Of a stretch of 40,697 nt of DNA, positions 9,158 through 18,753 are shown one piece after another. Position 1 is the first letter of the stretch. Each line of letters starts with the position of its first letter. Source of the DNA: Halobacteroidaceae bacterium (GTDB lineage Bacteria > Bacillota > Halanaerobiia > B1SED10-174); assembly GCA_003554145.1 (NCBI GenBank), contig PWFS01000037.1:1-40697 (forward strand), written 5' to 3'. The notes under the pieces are model-generated. The model had not been told where the DNA came from and ran no database searches. It saw only the letters and a program-made list of their open reading frames with translations. A program made the position numbers and the translations under genes.

Positions 9158-9571
9158 TTACAATAACAGGTTCAGGATCAGACCGCTTATCAGAGAAAGC
9201 CCGATGCGCAGTGCCAGCAAAGCTTTAACCGGAACCCCTGACTGCCGGATAACCATCGTTTCCATGGGTAAACTGTGGGAAATAGTCAGCATTCCCCCCA
9301 GAATAGTTATTTCTCTGATGGTCAATTCTAAGCCTGAAATGGCTCCCACTGCAGCATAAATATTTATGGCCTGGCCCAGAATTAAGACCATAACAGCTTC
9401 TCCCGGCAAACCCAGGTAGGCCATAGCTGGCTTAAAAACTCCACTCAACCAGTCCAGTACAGGAGTATAACGAAGTATTGTAATCATAATATATACCGGG
9501 ACCATTATCCGCATTAAAATTAAGAAGGTCCTGATCCCATTATTCCATCCTCGAAGCAGGGTTTTTTTAAT
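9158..9571 (-). CDS. nucleoside recognition (Gate) domain membrane protein, half 2
   Basis: ORF track 9158..9514; frame stays open to an ATT at 9571 after SD GGGGGAG, adding (M)KKTLLRGWNNGIRTFLIL. Confidence 0.7.
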   Translation of the reverse strand: MKKTLLRGWNNGIRTFLILMRIMVPVYIMITILRYTPVLDWLSGVFKPAMAYLGLPGEAVMVLILGQAINIYAAVGAISGLELTIREITILGGMLTISHSLPMETMVIRQSGVPVKALLALRIGLSLISGLILNLLL

Positions 9572-10172
9572 TGTCCTCTCCCCCTCTGGCCTTTAATTTC
9601 AGGCCATCAAGGTCCCTGATAATTATTTTTTTTCGTTTTTTTTCAATAAGCCCTTGATCCGCAAAAACTCCCAGCACCCGGGTTACTGTAACCCGGGAAA
9701 CACCCAGCAGGTCTGCCAGTTCCTGATGAGAAAAGCACATTCCCTTTTCCCCCAGTTCCTCCTTTAGCTGAACCAGCAATCCCGCCAATCGGGAGGGGAA
9801 AAAGTTAAAGGTTAGGTCCCTGATTTCTCCCAGCAAAAAATCAATTTGCTTAAACAGGCTGAAAAGGAGAGCGCTCTCTTTTTCATTGTTTCCAAGAAGG
9901 TTTTCAATTTCTCCGTCCTGAAAAAATAATACCCGGGAATCCTCTTTAGCCTGGAGATAAATCCTGCAGTCTTCTTCCTCCTGGCTTAAACCGCTGACAT
10001 ATTGCCCCTCTTTTCCCAGGAAGAGAATACGTTCTTTACCCGCAGGGTTCAAGATATAAAACTTCACCAGTCCTTTGGCAATATAAGCCAGTGCAGGAGG
10101 TTCTTCATTGAGGAAAAGTACTTCATCTTTACTTAATTTGCTACCCCGGGAAAATTTATTCAATTTCTGCAC
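9567..10172 (-). CDS. Crp/Fnr family transcriptional regulator
   Basis: cyclic-nucleotide-binding-like N-terminus, HTH FSHQELADLLGVSRVTVTRVLGVF; probable TTG start at codon 4. Confidence 0.88.
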   Translation of the reverse strand: MQKLNKFSRGSKLSKDEVLFLNEEPPALAYIAKGLVKFYILNPAGKERILFLGKEGQYVSGLSQEEEDCRIYLQAKEDSRVLFFQDGEIENLLGNNEKESALLFSLFKQIDFLLGEIRDLTFNFFPSRLAGLLVQLKEELGEKGMCFSHQELADLLGVSRVTVTRVLGVFADQGLIEKKRKKIIIRDLDGLKLKARGGEDN

Positions 10173-10385
10173 CTCCCAGTATTTCCTTTAAGTTTTTCTG
10201 GAATTAATTTTTTTAATTTAGGGCAAAAATAAAAGCCAGGAAATTATTCCCGGCCGGGGATATCCTCACCCAGATTTTTTCCCGCACCAATCTCAACTGT
10301 GGGGCTAATTACCCAGGAACAAAAATAACTCCTTTTTTGGAGAGAACAGGAAAATCCTTCTTCAGTTCCCCATCATCCCGAAAAT

Positions 10386-10814
10386 TCACTGCCGACACTC
10401 CGAGCAATACCCCAGATATTTAATCTTGTGTTCTGTTACTTCAAATCCATACTGGCCTTCAATGCTTTTCATAAAATTTTCCAGCATTTCATCGCTAAAT
10501 TCTATAATTTTATTACAGGAAAGGCAGATAAGGTGATGGGGATGCTGATCTTTAGCCTCCAGCTCATAATAGCTGGTAGAATCTTCAAAGTTCAGTTGGG
10601 ATAAAATATTTAGCTCGCAAAAAAGTTCCAGGGTACGATAAACCGTCGCCAGCCCGACCTGATTCCCTTTTACCCTCAGAAGATGGTGGATATCTTCTGC
10701 TGTGAGATGCGCCCCCTCATTTTCCAGTAGAACCTCCATTATCTTCCTTCTGGGCCCAGTTAGTTTATAGCTGGCATGTAACAGTTTATTCTCCATTTCC
10801 TTTAAACGGGACAA
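10386..10814 (-). CDS. Fur family transcriptional regulator
   Basis: YKLTGPRRKIMEVL, HLTAEDI, VGLATVYRTLELF, HPHHLICLSCNKIIEF, YCSEC; TTG start. Confidence 0.92.
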   Translation of the reverse strand: MSRLKEMENKLLHASYKLTGPRRKIMEVLLENEGAHLTAEDIHHLLRVKGNQVGLATVYRTLELFCELNILSQLNFEDSTSYYELEAKDQHPHHLICLSCNKIIEFSDEMLENFMKSIEGQYGFEVTEHKIKYLGYCSECRQ

Positions 10815-10933
10815 GCCAGCTCCCCCTTTCCAGCGATAACAATTTTCATTCTCTACTTAAGTGTTTCCCCGGTAATAGCAAAAAACCTTCCCCAAAATCA
10901 CCATTAAGCCCCGGGACAGAAAAACCCCCAGTC

Positions 10934-10962
10934 AAAAAATGACCCCAGGGAGTCCTGGGGTT
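10934..10962 (-). terminator. intrinsic terminator overlapping the sleB stop codon
   Basis: minus strand AACCCCAGG-ACTCC-CTGGGGTC-ATTTTTTG. Confidence 0.8.
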
Positions 10963-11653
10963 AATGAGTAAAAACATGGTTCCCAATACGAGTTGCAACC
11001 GGGCGTCGAGAAATCCAGCCGGCATTGGTAGCAATTTCTGGATTATAAAAAAACAGAGAGCCCCGGGTTGGATCATAACCTGAAATGGCAGCTCGGGCAG
11101 CTTCCAGGGACTTTCTATCGGGATAAAGGTTGATTTGCCCATCAAAAGTAATGCAAAACTGACCCTCTTGCATAATTACTTTCCTGATGGTTTCCGGGAA
11201 CTTGGGGTCCTGAACCCTATTTAAAACCACAGCTCCCACAGCAACCTGCCCTTCAAAACTTTCTCCCCTGGATTCCCCGTAGATTACCCGGGCCAGGAGG
11301 AGAACTTCATCCTGAGGAACATCAAAATAGTATAACCCACTGATTAAATCCTGGGGAACACTTTCTAATGTCTCTGGACCAACCACACCGTCAACATGAA
11401 GCTGATTTTCCTTCTGGAACTTTCTGACCGCCTCTTCGGTCAGGGGGCCAAAAATTCCATCAATTTCCCGGGGATCATAAAAACCTTTTTTTGCCAGAAC
11501 ATGCTGCAGAACTGCTATGTCAGTTCCTTCCATTCCTGACCGCAGTAATCGATCGCCCAGCTCGATAAAATAAGCTGCCTCTGTGTAAAAGTTATAACTG
11601 ATTAAAATGAGGGCAATTAAAAGGGGAAGAAAAACAAATCTGAGTTTTCCCAT
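10961..11653 (-). CDS. sleB: spore cortex-lytic enzyme-like protein (PG-binding + cell wall hydrolase)
   Basis: PG_binding_1 repeat DIAVLQHVLAKKGFYDPREIDGIFGPLTEEAVRKFQ and hydrolase_2 motif LLARVIYGESRGESFEGQVAVGAVVLNRV. Confidence 0.9.
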   Translation of the reverse strand: MGKLRFVFLPLLIALILISYNFYTEAAYFIELGDRLLRSGMEGTDIAVLQHVLAKKGFYDPREIDGIFGPLTEEAVRKFQKENQLHVDGVVGPETLESVPQDLISGLYYFDVPQDEVLLLARVIYGESRGESFEGQVAVGAVVLNRVQDPKFPETIRKVIMQEGQFCITFDGQINLYPDRKSLEAARAAISGYDPTRGSLFFYNPEIATNAGWISRRPVATRIGNHVFTH

Positions 11654-11675
11654 CCGGATCTACCTCCATTGAAAT

Positions 11676-12173
11676 TCACGCCATAAGGCCAAGTTTTTTC
11701 TTGATTTTCATTTCCAGAAAACGCAGTATTTTGGTACTGAAGAACTCCTTTTGATCCTGGGGGGATACCAGAATGGTATACATCCCCATTCGATTGCCTC
11801 CCCAGATATCAGTAAAAAGCTGATCCCCTACCACCGCAACTTCTTCAGGCTCCAGGTCCAGAATTTGAAGAGCCTTTTTGAAACCTCGCCTGCGAGGTTT
11901 AACCGCCTGAGCCCGGGCCGGAATTCCCAGTTGCTTGGAAAGGGAACGGGCTCGCCGGGGAAGGGCATTAGAAAGCAAAACAACCTTTATACCCCGATCG
12001 CTGGCCTTTTCTAACCACTGGACCATTCTTTTTTCGGGAATATCCTGATCCCAGGGTAAAAGGGTGTTATCTATATCACAAATTATACCCTTTTTTCCTG
12101 ATTCTTGCAACTTTTGTAAATCCACCTGATCCAGACTGCCCGCAACTTCATTCGGCCGGAATCTTTCCAGCAT
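11676..12173 (-). CDS. yqeG: YqeG family HAD-IIIA phosphatase
   Basis: ICDIDNTLLPWD, VLLSNALPRR, VAVVGDQLFTDIWGGNRMGM. Confidence 0.92.
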   Translation of the reverse strand: MLERFRPNEVAGSLDQVDLQKLQESGKKGIICDIDNTLLPWDQDIPEKRMVQWLEKASDRGIKVVLLSNALPRRARSLSKQLGIPARAQAVKPRRRGFKKALQILDLEPEEVAVVGDQLFTDIWGGNRMGMYTILVSPQDQKEFFSTKILRFLEMKIKKKLGLMA

Positions 12174-12245
12174 AAAAAAATCTCCTTAATTTTCTCATTT
12201 TTCCTCTTTTTGGGGCTTAGTTATTATAGCACAAAATTAATTAAA

Positions 12246-12273
12246 TAAAAAGAAACCTCCAGTAAGAAGGTTT
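12246..12273 (-). terminator. terminator after mltG
   Basis: minus strand AAACCTTCTTACTGGAGGTTTCTTTTT. Confidence 0.65.
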
Positions 12274-12309
12274 TTTTCCTTCTCTGATTAATAATCTAAA
12301 CCTCAACAA

Positions 12310-13320
12310 TTAACGAGGCCTTAATTGCCGATGTTCTTCAAAGGTTCTACTGAAACTATGGGAACCATCAGGATTGGCAATATAAAAGAGATAATCTGTT
12401 TCCGCTGGATAAAGAGCCCCTAAAAGAGAAGACTGGCCAGGACTGGCAATAGGACCAGGAGGCAGACCCCGGTGCAGATAGGTATTGTAGGGGGAATCAT
12501 AATTCAGATCAACAAACAACAACCTGGATTTCCATTCGGGCAAAGCATATTGCACCGTAGCATCAATTTGCAATGGCATATCAATTTCCAGCCGATTATG
12601 GATAACAGATGCAATATAGGGGCGTTCCTCCTCTATTCTGGCTTCTCTTTCAACCAGAGAGGCCAGGGTAACTATTTCATGGATGTCAAAACCCATTTCT
12701 CGGGCTCTTTCCATTAACTCTGGATTCAGTTCCCAATCAAACCTCTCTACCATCTGTTTGATTATATCCCGGGGGGCACTTCCCTGGGGAAATTCATAGG
12801 TTGCAGGAAAAAGATAGCCCTGCAATCTATAATCCATTTTTTCCTTTTCCTCCGGAAGATAGGCAAAGGGGAGCTCAATTTCTTCAGCCTGTTTCAGAAA
12901 TTCTTTCGAGGAAAAATCACCACTTTTATCGGCAATTAATTGGGCGGTTTGCTCCATGGTAAGACCTTCGGGAACAATAACCCGGTAGGTTAAAACATCT
13001 CCCCTGGCAATTTTTTCTATCACCGAAAAAATGTGATGCTCGGGGTTAAAAGAATAACGCCCTCGGCGAAGAGAGTTTTCCCAGTCCATAATTCTCACCA
13101 CAATCCGGAAAAAATTGGAGTCGCCGATTACACCTTTTTCCTCCAGTATACTACCAATCTGACGGGTAGAGGCTCCAGCAGGAATAGTTACTTTCACTTC
13201 TTCTTCCAGAGGTGAAAGGATATTTTCTATAGCAAAAAAACCAGCAAACATGATTATTGCCAGCAGTAGGATTAAAAAAGATGAAATTTTTGCTCCCACA
13301 GGAGTTTTTACCCTTACCAA
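12310..13320 (-). CDS. mltG: endolytic transglycosylase MltG
   Basis: YceG motifs LASLVEREA, NRLEIDMPLQIDATVQYALP, YNTYLHRGLPPGPIASPG; likely TTG start at 13320 after AGGAGGGG rather than track start 13455. Confidence 0.93.
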   Translation of the reverse strand: MVRVKTPVGAKISSFLILLLAIIMFAGFFAIENILSPLEEEVKVTIPAGASTRQIGSILEEKGVIGDSNFFRIVVRIMDWENSLRRGRYSFNPEHHIFSVIEKIARGDVLTYRVIVPEGLTMEQTAQLIADKSGDFSSKEFLKQAEEIELPFAYLPEEKEKMDYRLQGYLFPATYEFPQGSAPRDIIKQMVERFDWELNPELMERAREMGFDIHEIVTLASLVEREARIEEERPYIASVIHNRLEIDMPLQIDATVQYALPEWKSRLLFVDLNYDSPYNTYLHRGLPPGPIASPGQSSLLGALYPAETDYLFYIANPDGSHSFSRTFEEHRQLRPR

Positions 13321-13348
13321 GCCTGCCCCTCCTCTCCTACTATAGATC

Positions 13349-13639
13349 CTATTCCTCTTCTCTTTCCTCCATTGCTGATTCAATTTTCCCCAGGGTTTCC
13401 TCGTCTTCAACTGCAACCCAGAGCTGTTCTCCGTCTGCATCTTCACAGATTTCAAAAACCACTCCGGTAACTTCTTCGTCTTCCTCGGCCAAATATTCTT
13501 CCGCGGGAATTAGAACAATATATTTTTTTTCTTCCACCTCAATTTCAGATTCAATATAAAAACGGTTTTCCCTGCCGTCTTCCTGCCGAAGAATAATCTG
13601 CCCGGTTTCCCGGTCAAAATCAATAATTCCTTCACTCAT
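13349..13639 (-). CDS. DUF1292 (YrzB-like) protein
   Basis: small acidic protein between ruvX and mltG, conserved order. Confidence 0.85.
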   Translation of the reverse strand: MSEGIIDFDRETGQIILRQEDGRENRFYIESEIEVEEKKYIVLIPAEEYLAEEDEEVTGVVFEICEDADGEQLWVAVEDEETLGKIESAMEEREEE

Positions 13640-14069
13640 CTTGCATCTCCTCCTTTCTACGCCCTAAAAAAGATTGTAAAATCAAAACTGCAGCAGTTTT
13701 GTCAATCAGTTTCTTTCTTTTTTTTCGGCTTAAATCCGCCTGCAAAAGGGTTTTCTCCGCTTCCATAGTTGACAGCCTTTCATCCCAGGTATGAACTGGG
13801 ATACCCCATCTTTGAGAGAGGATATCAGCAAATTCCTGCGCCTTTTCTCCCATAGGTCCGATACTCCCATTCATCATCCTGGGCAAGCCCACCACTACCT
13901 CTTCAACCTCATGCTGCTCTTTTATTTTATCCAGTTCAATCAGGTCCTGTTCCAGGGTCTTACGCTGCAATACCATCAGGCCCTGTGCAGTAATTTTCAG
14001 TGGATCGCTCAGGGCAAGCCCTATTGTTTTATCCCCCAGATCCAGGCCCAATATCCGCAAATAATTCAC
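13632..14069 (-). CDS. ruvX: Holliday junction resolvase-like RuvX/YqgF
   Basis: RILGLDLGDKTIGLALSDPL, VVGLPRMMNGSIGPMGEKAQEFAD, TWDERLST; TTG start likely at codon 4. Confidence 0.93.
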   Translation of the reverse strand: MNYLRILGLDLGDKTIGLALSDPLKITAQGLMVLQRKTLEQDLIELDKIKEQHEVEEVVVGLPRMMNGSIGPMGEKAQEFADILSQRWGIPVHTWDERLSTMEAEKTLLQADLSRKKRKKLIDKTAAVLILQSFLGRRKEEMQDE

Positions 14070-14300
14070 CCCATAATTTCAATTTTTCTCCTGAACCCTG
14101 TTTCCAACACGTTTCTCCTTATTCGGGACCTGATTGCTAAAATCCTGCCCCGACAATTTTAAAGGAGTCTTTTCCAGATTTTAAAAAGTGCCCTGGGTCC
14201 GGGTTAAAACAATTAAAGGCCCAGACCCAGAGCAACCCAACCCTATCTTGCGAGTCTCAAAGCATAATTTCCCAAAACCCCAACTTTTTTTAAGATCAGT

Positions 14301-14555
14301 TTAATCTTCCAGATAGGCCCTGACCAGTTCCTCTATAAGTTCGTCCCTTTCCAGGGTCCGGCTCAGGGTTCTGGCATTTTTGTAGCTGGTAATATATGCA
14401 GGATCACCGGAAAGGATATAACCGACAATCTGATTTATCGGGTTGTATCCCTTTTCCTTCAAAGCCGCATATACTTCCCGGAGAATCTGGGATGCCTTAC
14501 GGACTTCTTCTTTTTCCACCCTGAATTTTCGAGTGTCCTGATCTCTATCCTGCAT
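14301..14555 (-). CDS. ireB: IreB family regulatory phosphoprotein
   Basis: 84 aa, [31 protein letters not shown], between alaS and ruvX. Confidence 0.93.
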   Translation of the reverse strand: MQDRDQDTRKFRVEKEEVRKASQILREVYAALKEKGYNPINQIVGYILSGDPAYITSYKNARTLSRTLERDELIEELVRAYLED

Positions 14556-14600
14556 TCTCCCACCCCTCTACACATTTTTTTCTACTTAAAATATTCGTGA

Positions 14601-17264
14601 TTATTTATTCTTATCCTTTTCTTTTTGCAAAAACCTTTCCAGGTCCTGCAGGGCCTTTTCAATAAGCTCTGATTTCGGACCGCCGGCCTGGGCCATATCG
14701 GGTCTTCCTCCCCCGCCTCCACCCAGGATAGCCGCCATTTCGTTAACCATTTTTCCAGCATGAAGATTTTTTTCTTTTATCAGGTCCTGGGTTAGCATTG
14801 TCAGGAGCTGGGCTTTGCCCTTTTGTTCAGTTGCCAGTAAAATCAGGCCGCTCTCCAGGTGATCCCGGATCATGTCTCCCAGCTGTCTTAGTTCCTGTGG
14901 TCCATCAACCTCTACCCGCTGCCGGACAACTGTTATATCTCCAATTTGCTCCTTTTTCTGGAGGAGGTCCCGGGCCTGATCGGCCAGGGAATAGCTCTGG
15001 GCTTTTTGCAGCTTTTTTTGTAACAACTCTTTTTCTTTAACCAGTTGATCCAGCCTTTTTTCCAATTCATCAGGGCTGGCTTTAAACTGGCTGGCAATTT
15101 TTTGTAACCGCTGCTCCTGCTTATCAAAATATTCCAGGGTATTAAAACCGGTAATTGCCTCAATACGACGAATACCAGCCGCAATCCCGGCCTCAGATAT
15201 TATTTTAAAAGGACCCATAGAGCCGGTAGTCTGCAGGTGAGTTCCCCCGCAGAGTTCCTGGCTATAGCCGGGCCCAATATTTATCAGCCGAACCCGGGAT
15301 TGATATCTTTCCTCAAAAACTGCCAGGGCACCTCTGTCCCTGGCTTCACCCAGGGACATGTACTCAGCCCGAACCGGAAGGTTTTTTAAAATCTGCCGAT
15401 TTACCTCTTTTTCTAGAGCTTTGAGTTCTGCTGAACCGAGGGCTTTGAAATGAGAAAAGTCAAAACGGAGTCGGAGGTGATCAACCAGTGAACCCGCCTG
15501 CTGCACATGCGTTCCCAAAACCTGCCTCAGGGCCTGATGCAACAGGTGAGTCGCAGTATGGTTGCGGGCAGTAGCCATTCTCCTGCCCTCATCAACTTCC
15601 AGCCCCAGATTATCTCCAGGGGCAATGCTCCCTTCATTGATTTCCACTTCATGAAAAATCAGTCCCTCGTGCTGATAAGTGTCCTTAATCCGTCCCTTTA
15701 CACCCGAGTTGTAGAGCCTTCCCTTATCACCGGCCTGCCCTCCCCCTTCTGGATAAAAAGGGGTTTTATCTACAATCAAAAAACCGCTGTCTCCGCTTCG
15801 TAAATCCTCTTTTCTTTCACCAGGCCCCATGGTTTTTAGGACCCGGGCTTCCTCCTTAAGACTATCAAATCCAGTGAACCGGGTGGGTTCCAGTTCCTTG
15901 ACCAGGTTTTCCAGGCGAGAACCTTTTTGATCCCCGAAGCCCAGTGATTTATGGGCCTGATCCTTTCTGGCCCTTTCCCGCTGCTCTTCCATTTCCTGAT
16001 TAAATCCTTCCTCATCTAAATCCAGGCCCTCTTCATAAAGAACGTCGCGGGTCAGATCCAGGGGAAAACCATAAGTGTCATAAAGCTTAAAGGCCTCTGG
16101 GCCGCTCAGAGTTTTTCCTCCTTCTTGTTTCAGTTGTTCAATATAATCTTCCAGGATTTCCAGGCCCTGATCAATTGTTTCGGCAAAACGCTCTTCTTCA
16201 ATTCGGGTTATTTCGGCAATATAGCCTCCCCTTTCCAGCAGTTCTGGAAAAACCGGGCCCATTTTCTCCTGTAACAGGGGCATCAAACGAAACAAAAATG
16301 GCTCCTCCAGGCCCAGCTGCCGGCCGAACCGGGCTGCCCTTCGCAAAATTCGCCGAATTACATAGCCCCGGCCTTCATTGGAAGGTAGAGCCCCGTCAGC
16401 CAGGGCAAACCCAATTCCCCTGATATGATCGACAATTACCCGAAATGCCATTTCCTCCTGTCCCCGGCTTTCTGCAAAAGAGACTCCAGAGAGTTCTTCC
16501 AGATGTTTAATATAGGGGAGGAAAAGATCAGTTTCATAATTACTCGGGGCCTGCTGCAAAACTGAAGCCAGCCTCTCCAGTCCCATCCCGGTGTCAATAT
16601 TTTTTTTGGGCAGGGTTTCATATGACCCGTCTTCTTTTTTATCAAACTGGGTAAATACCAGGTTCCAGAGCTCCAGGAATCGATCACAGTCACAGCCAAG
16701 GGTGCAGCTGGGGCCGCAGCTGTATTCTTCACCTCGATCCCAATGGATCTCACTACAGGGTCCACAGGGGCCGAGTCCTATTTCCCAAAAATTATCCTCT
16801 TTTCCGAGAAAAGCTATTTTTTCCTCTGGAAAATCAATCTCCTCCCGCCATAAATCAAATGCTTCCTGATCATTTTCATAAACTGAAACCCAGAGTCTTT
16901 CGGGGTCAAGTTCCAGCTTTTCGGTTAAAAATTCCCAGGCCCATTTGATGGCATCTTTTTTAAAATAATCTCCAAAGGAAAAATTGCCCAGCATTTCCAG
17001 AAAAGTATGATGGCGGGCGGTTCGTCCCACATTTTCTATATCATTAGTCCGGATGCATTTCTGAGTTGTAGCCATCCGGGGGTGAGGTGGTTTCTTGCTC
17101 CCATCAAAAAACGACTTCAGTGGGGTCATTCCCGCATTAATCCATAAAAGGGTTGGATCATCCTGGGGAATAAGGGGAGCACTTTCCCAGATCAGGTGAT
17201 CCTTATCAGAAAAAAAGTCTAAAAAACTCTGCCGTAGCTCTTCACTACTCATCTTTTTCATTTT
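14601..17264 (-). CDS. alaS: alanyl-tRNA synthetase
   Basis: FLDFFSDKDHLIWESAPLIPQDDPTLLWINAGMTPLKSFF, HHTFLEMLGNFSFGDYFK, CGGTH; start ATG after CAGGAGG (track start 17291). Confidence 0.97.
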   Translation of the reverse strand, partial: KMKKMSSEELRQSFLDFFSDKDHLIWESAPLIPQDDPTLLWINAGMTPLKSFFDGSKKPPHPRMATTQKCIRTNDIENVGRTARHHTFLEMLGNFSFGDYFKKDAIKWAWEFLTEKLELDPERLWVSVYENDQEAFDLWREEIDFPEEKIAFLGKEDNFWEIGLGPCGPCSEIHWDRGEEYSCGPSCTLGCDCDRFLELWNLVFTQFDKKEDGSYETLPKKNIDTGMGLERLASVLQQAPSNYETDLFLPYIKHLEELSGVSFAESRGQEEMAFRVIVDHIRGIGFALADGALPSNEGRGYVIRRILRRAARFGRQLGLEEPFLFRLMPLLQEKMGPVFPELLERGGYIAEITRIEEERFAETIDQGLEILEDYIEQLKQEGGKTLSGPEAFKLYDTYGFPLDLTRDVLYEEGLDLDEEGFNQEMEEQRERARKDQAHKSLGFGDQKGSRLENLVKELEPTRFTGFDSLKEEARVLKTMGPGERKEDLRSGDSGFLIVDKTPFYPEGGGQAGDKGRLYNSGVKGRIKDTYQHEGLIFHEVEINEGSIAPGDNLGLEVDEGRRMATARNHTATHLLHQALRQVLGTHVQQAGSLVDHLRLRFDFSHFKALGSAELKALEKEVNRQILKNLPVRAEYMSLGEARDRGALAVFEERYQSRVRLINIGPGYSQELCGGTHLQTTGSMGPFKIISEAGIAAGIRRIEAITGFNTLEYFDKQEQRLQKIASQFKASPDELEKRLDQLVKEKELLQKKLQKAQSYSLADQARDLLQKKEQIGDITVVRQRVEVDGPQELRQLGDMIRDHLESGLILLATEQKGKAQLLTMLTQDLIKEKNLHAGKMVNEMAAILGGGGGGRPDMAQAGGPKSELIEKALQDLERFLQKEKDKNK

Positions 17265-17309
17265 TGCTACCTCCTGCCAGCAAATTTTCAAATATTTTTG
17301 GGGCGAAAT

Positions 17310-17530
17310 AAAAAAAGCCCTGCCCGATCAGGGGCGAGGACCATCCCGCGGTACCCCCCTGTTTTACTTCCACCAAACAGAAGCCTCGGGGGTTTTAACG
17401 CAACCCTTACGACAGATCTTTTCAATCTGCTGCTCCGGACTGGCCCGGCGGGAAAAGTAGGAACCTTCCACCAACCGATTCCTCTCTGCAATACTAATAC
17501 CCGCTTTTGTGCCCATCATCGCCTTTAATA
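17310..17530 (-). promoter_or_regulatory. T-box leader of alaS
   Basis: minus strand GTTGGTGGAAGGTTCC stem I element, T-box CAGGGGGGTACCGCGGGATGG, terminator GCCCCTGATCGGGCAGGGCTTTTTTT. Confidence 0.88.
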
Positions 17531-17536
17531 TAAATC

Positions 17537-17566
17537 ATATTACCTCATATTAGCTGGATCTGTCAA
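17537..17566 (-). promoter_or_regulatory. sigmaA-type promoter for alaS leader
   Basis: minus strand TTGACA - 18 nt - TAATAT, overlapping the 3' end of the upstream CDS. Confidence 0.65.
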
Positions 17567-18652
17567 GGGAATTACCTTTAAGACTGGTTTTTCTCCCGAA
17601 AAATTTTGATAAGCCACCCACTCTTTATCCGGTGATAAACGAGGAAAACCAGCCTGTTCTCTCTTTTCCAGAACGTCCCCTTTATCGACATCTAAGACCA
17701 GCAAATTAAATTTATCATCCTGATCAATGCTGGTAATTAACAGTTGATCTTTAAAAAGCTGACCACAGTCCGGGTAACCCGTGTGTCGGTCATTCCACAA
17801 CTCTCGGTCTCCCATTTTATCCAGGGCCAGAGCCCATTTTTTTTCGTTGTTCTCTATATCGAACCTGCCCACAAAAAGCTGGGTATTCATGGCCTCATCA
17901 TCCCATTCAACAAAAGAAGCAATAATTTGCCCATCTTCCAGCGAGGAAAACCCTATTAATTGTTCCTCCCCTGGAACCTCCCACAAAAGTTTTTTTTCTG
18001 CACCTGGTTCCACGGAATAAAGGCTTTGCCCACCAAGGGTAAGGGTCCCAAACGCAAATTGTTCAACAAAGAACACATCACCTGCAGGTCCCCAGCCAAT
18101 GGCCCCCGCCTTATATTCCTGACCAAACTGATAGGAAGTTAACTCCTTCTTCTCGCCCGTATCAAGTTTCATAACCAGAACGTCGGTGGGCATTTCCCAT
18201 TCTGCAGGAGAAGTATAGGCCAGGTACTTATAATCTGGAGAAAAAAGGGCCCGGGTATTAATTCCGGCCTCCTCAATCTGATGAATTATTTCCCCGGAAA
18301 AATCAACTACCTGTATTTCATCCCCTTTTTTGAGGGCCAAAAATCCCGGGTCCGCAGCAATATCCAGGATCTTGGTTTCCAGCCGCCAGCCCCGGGTTGA
18401 AATTATCTCTTTACTCTCTCCCGAAAAAGGATCCTGCTCAAAAATGCTGGTCCTTATCTGGCCTTCATCCTCTTTTTCCACCAGGTTGAGTATTATTTTG
18501 TTATTATCAATCCAGATATATTCTTTAATTGTTCCTTCTGCAGGAGGGGCAACAATATATTCTGGGGGTTTCTCTTCAGCAATAAAGAAATAAAAAACAA
18601 ATATTCCAATTATCAGCAGGCTCATAAAAATTAGCCGCCCTTTATTACCCAT
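17540..18652 (-). CDS. membrane-anchored TolB/WD40-like beta-propeller protein
   Basis: N-terminal TM FMSLLIIGIFVFYFFI, repeats such as FSPDYKYLAYTSPAEWEMPTD and RLSPDKEWVAYQN. Confidence 0.6.
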   Translation of the reverse strand: MGNKGRLIFMSLLIIGIFVFYFFIAEEKPPEYIVAPPAEGTIKEYIWIDNNKIILNLVEKEDEGQIRTSIFEQDPFSGESKEIISTRGWRLETKILDIAADPGFLALKKGDEIQVVDFSGEIIHQIEEAGINTRALFSPDYKYLAYTSPAEWEMPTDVLVMKLDTGEKKELTSYQFGQEYKAGAIGWGPAGDVFFVEQFAFGTLTLGGQSLYSVEPGAEKKLLWEVPGEEQLIGFSSLEDGQIIASFVEWDDEAMNTQLFVGRFDIENNEKKWALALDKMGDRELWNDRHTGYPDCGQLFKDQLLITSIDQDDKFNLLVLDVDKGDVLEKREQAGFPRLSPDKEWVAYQNFSGEKPVLKVIPLTDPANMR

Positions 18653-18714
18653 GGTGTCACCTCCCTGCTTTTTAGTTCCTCAATAAAAGGAAAAACCCTT
18701 TCTCCACCCTGGAA

Positions 18715-18741
18715 GAAAAACGAACTGCTGAAAAACAGCAG
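18715..18741 (-). terminator. tyrS terminator
   Basis: minus strand CTGCTG-TTTTT-CAGCAG-TTCGTTTTT. Confidence 0.75.
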
Positions 18742-18753
18742 CCCGAAAAGGAT

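Noticed and set aside
12310-13455. Long N-terminal extension of MltG overlapping DUF1292
   Set aside because: SD AGGAGGGG with a TTG at 13320 gives a conventional MltG N-terminus and removes the overlap.
17288-17528. ORFs 17288..17491 (-) and 17298..17528 (+)
   Set aside because: They lie inside the alaS T-box leader and terminator.
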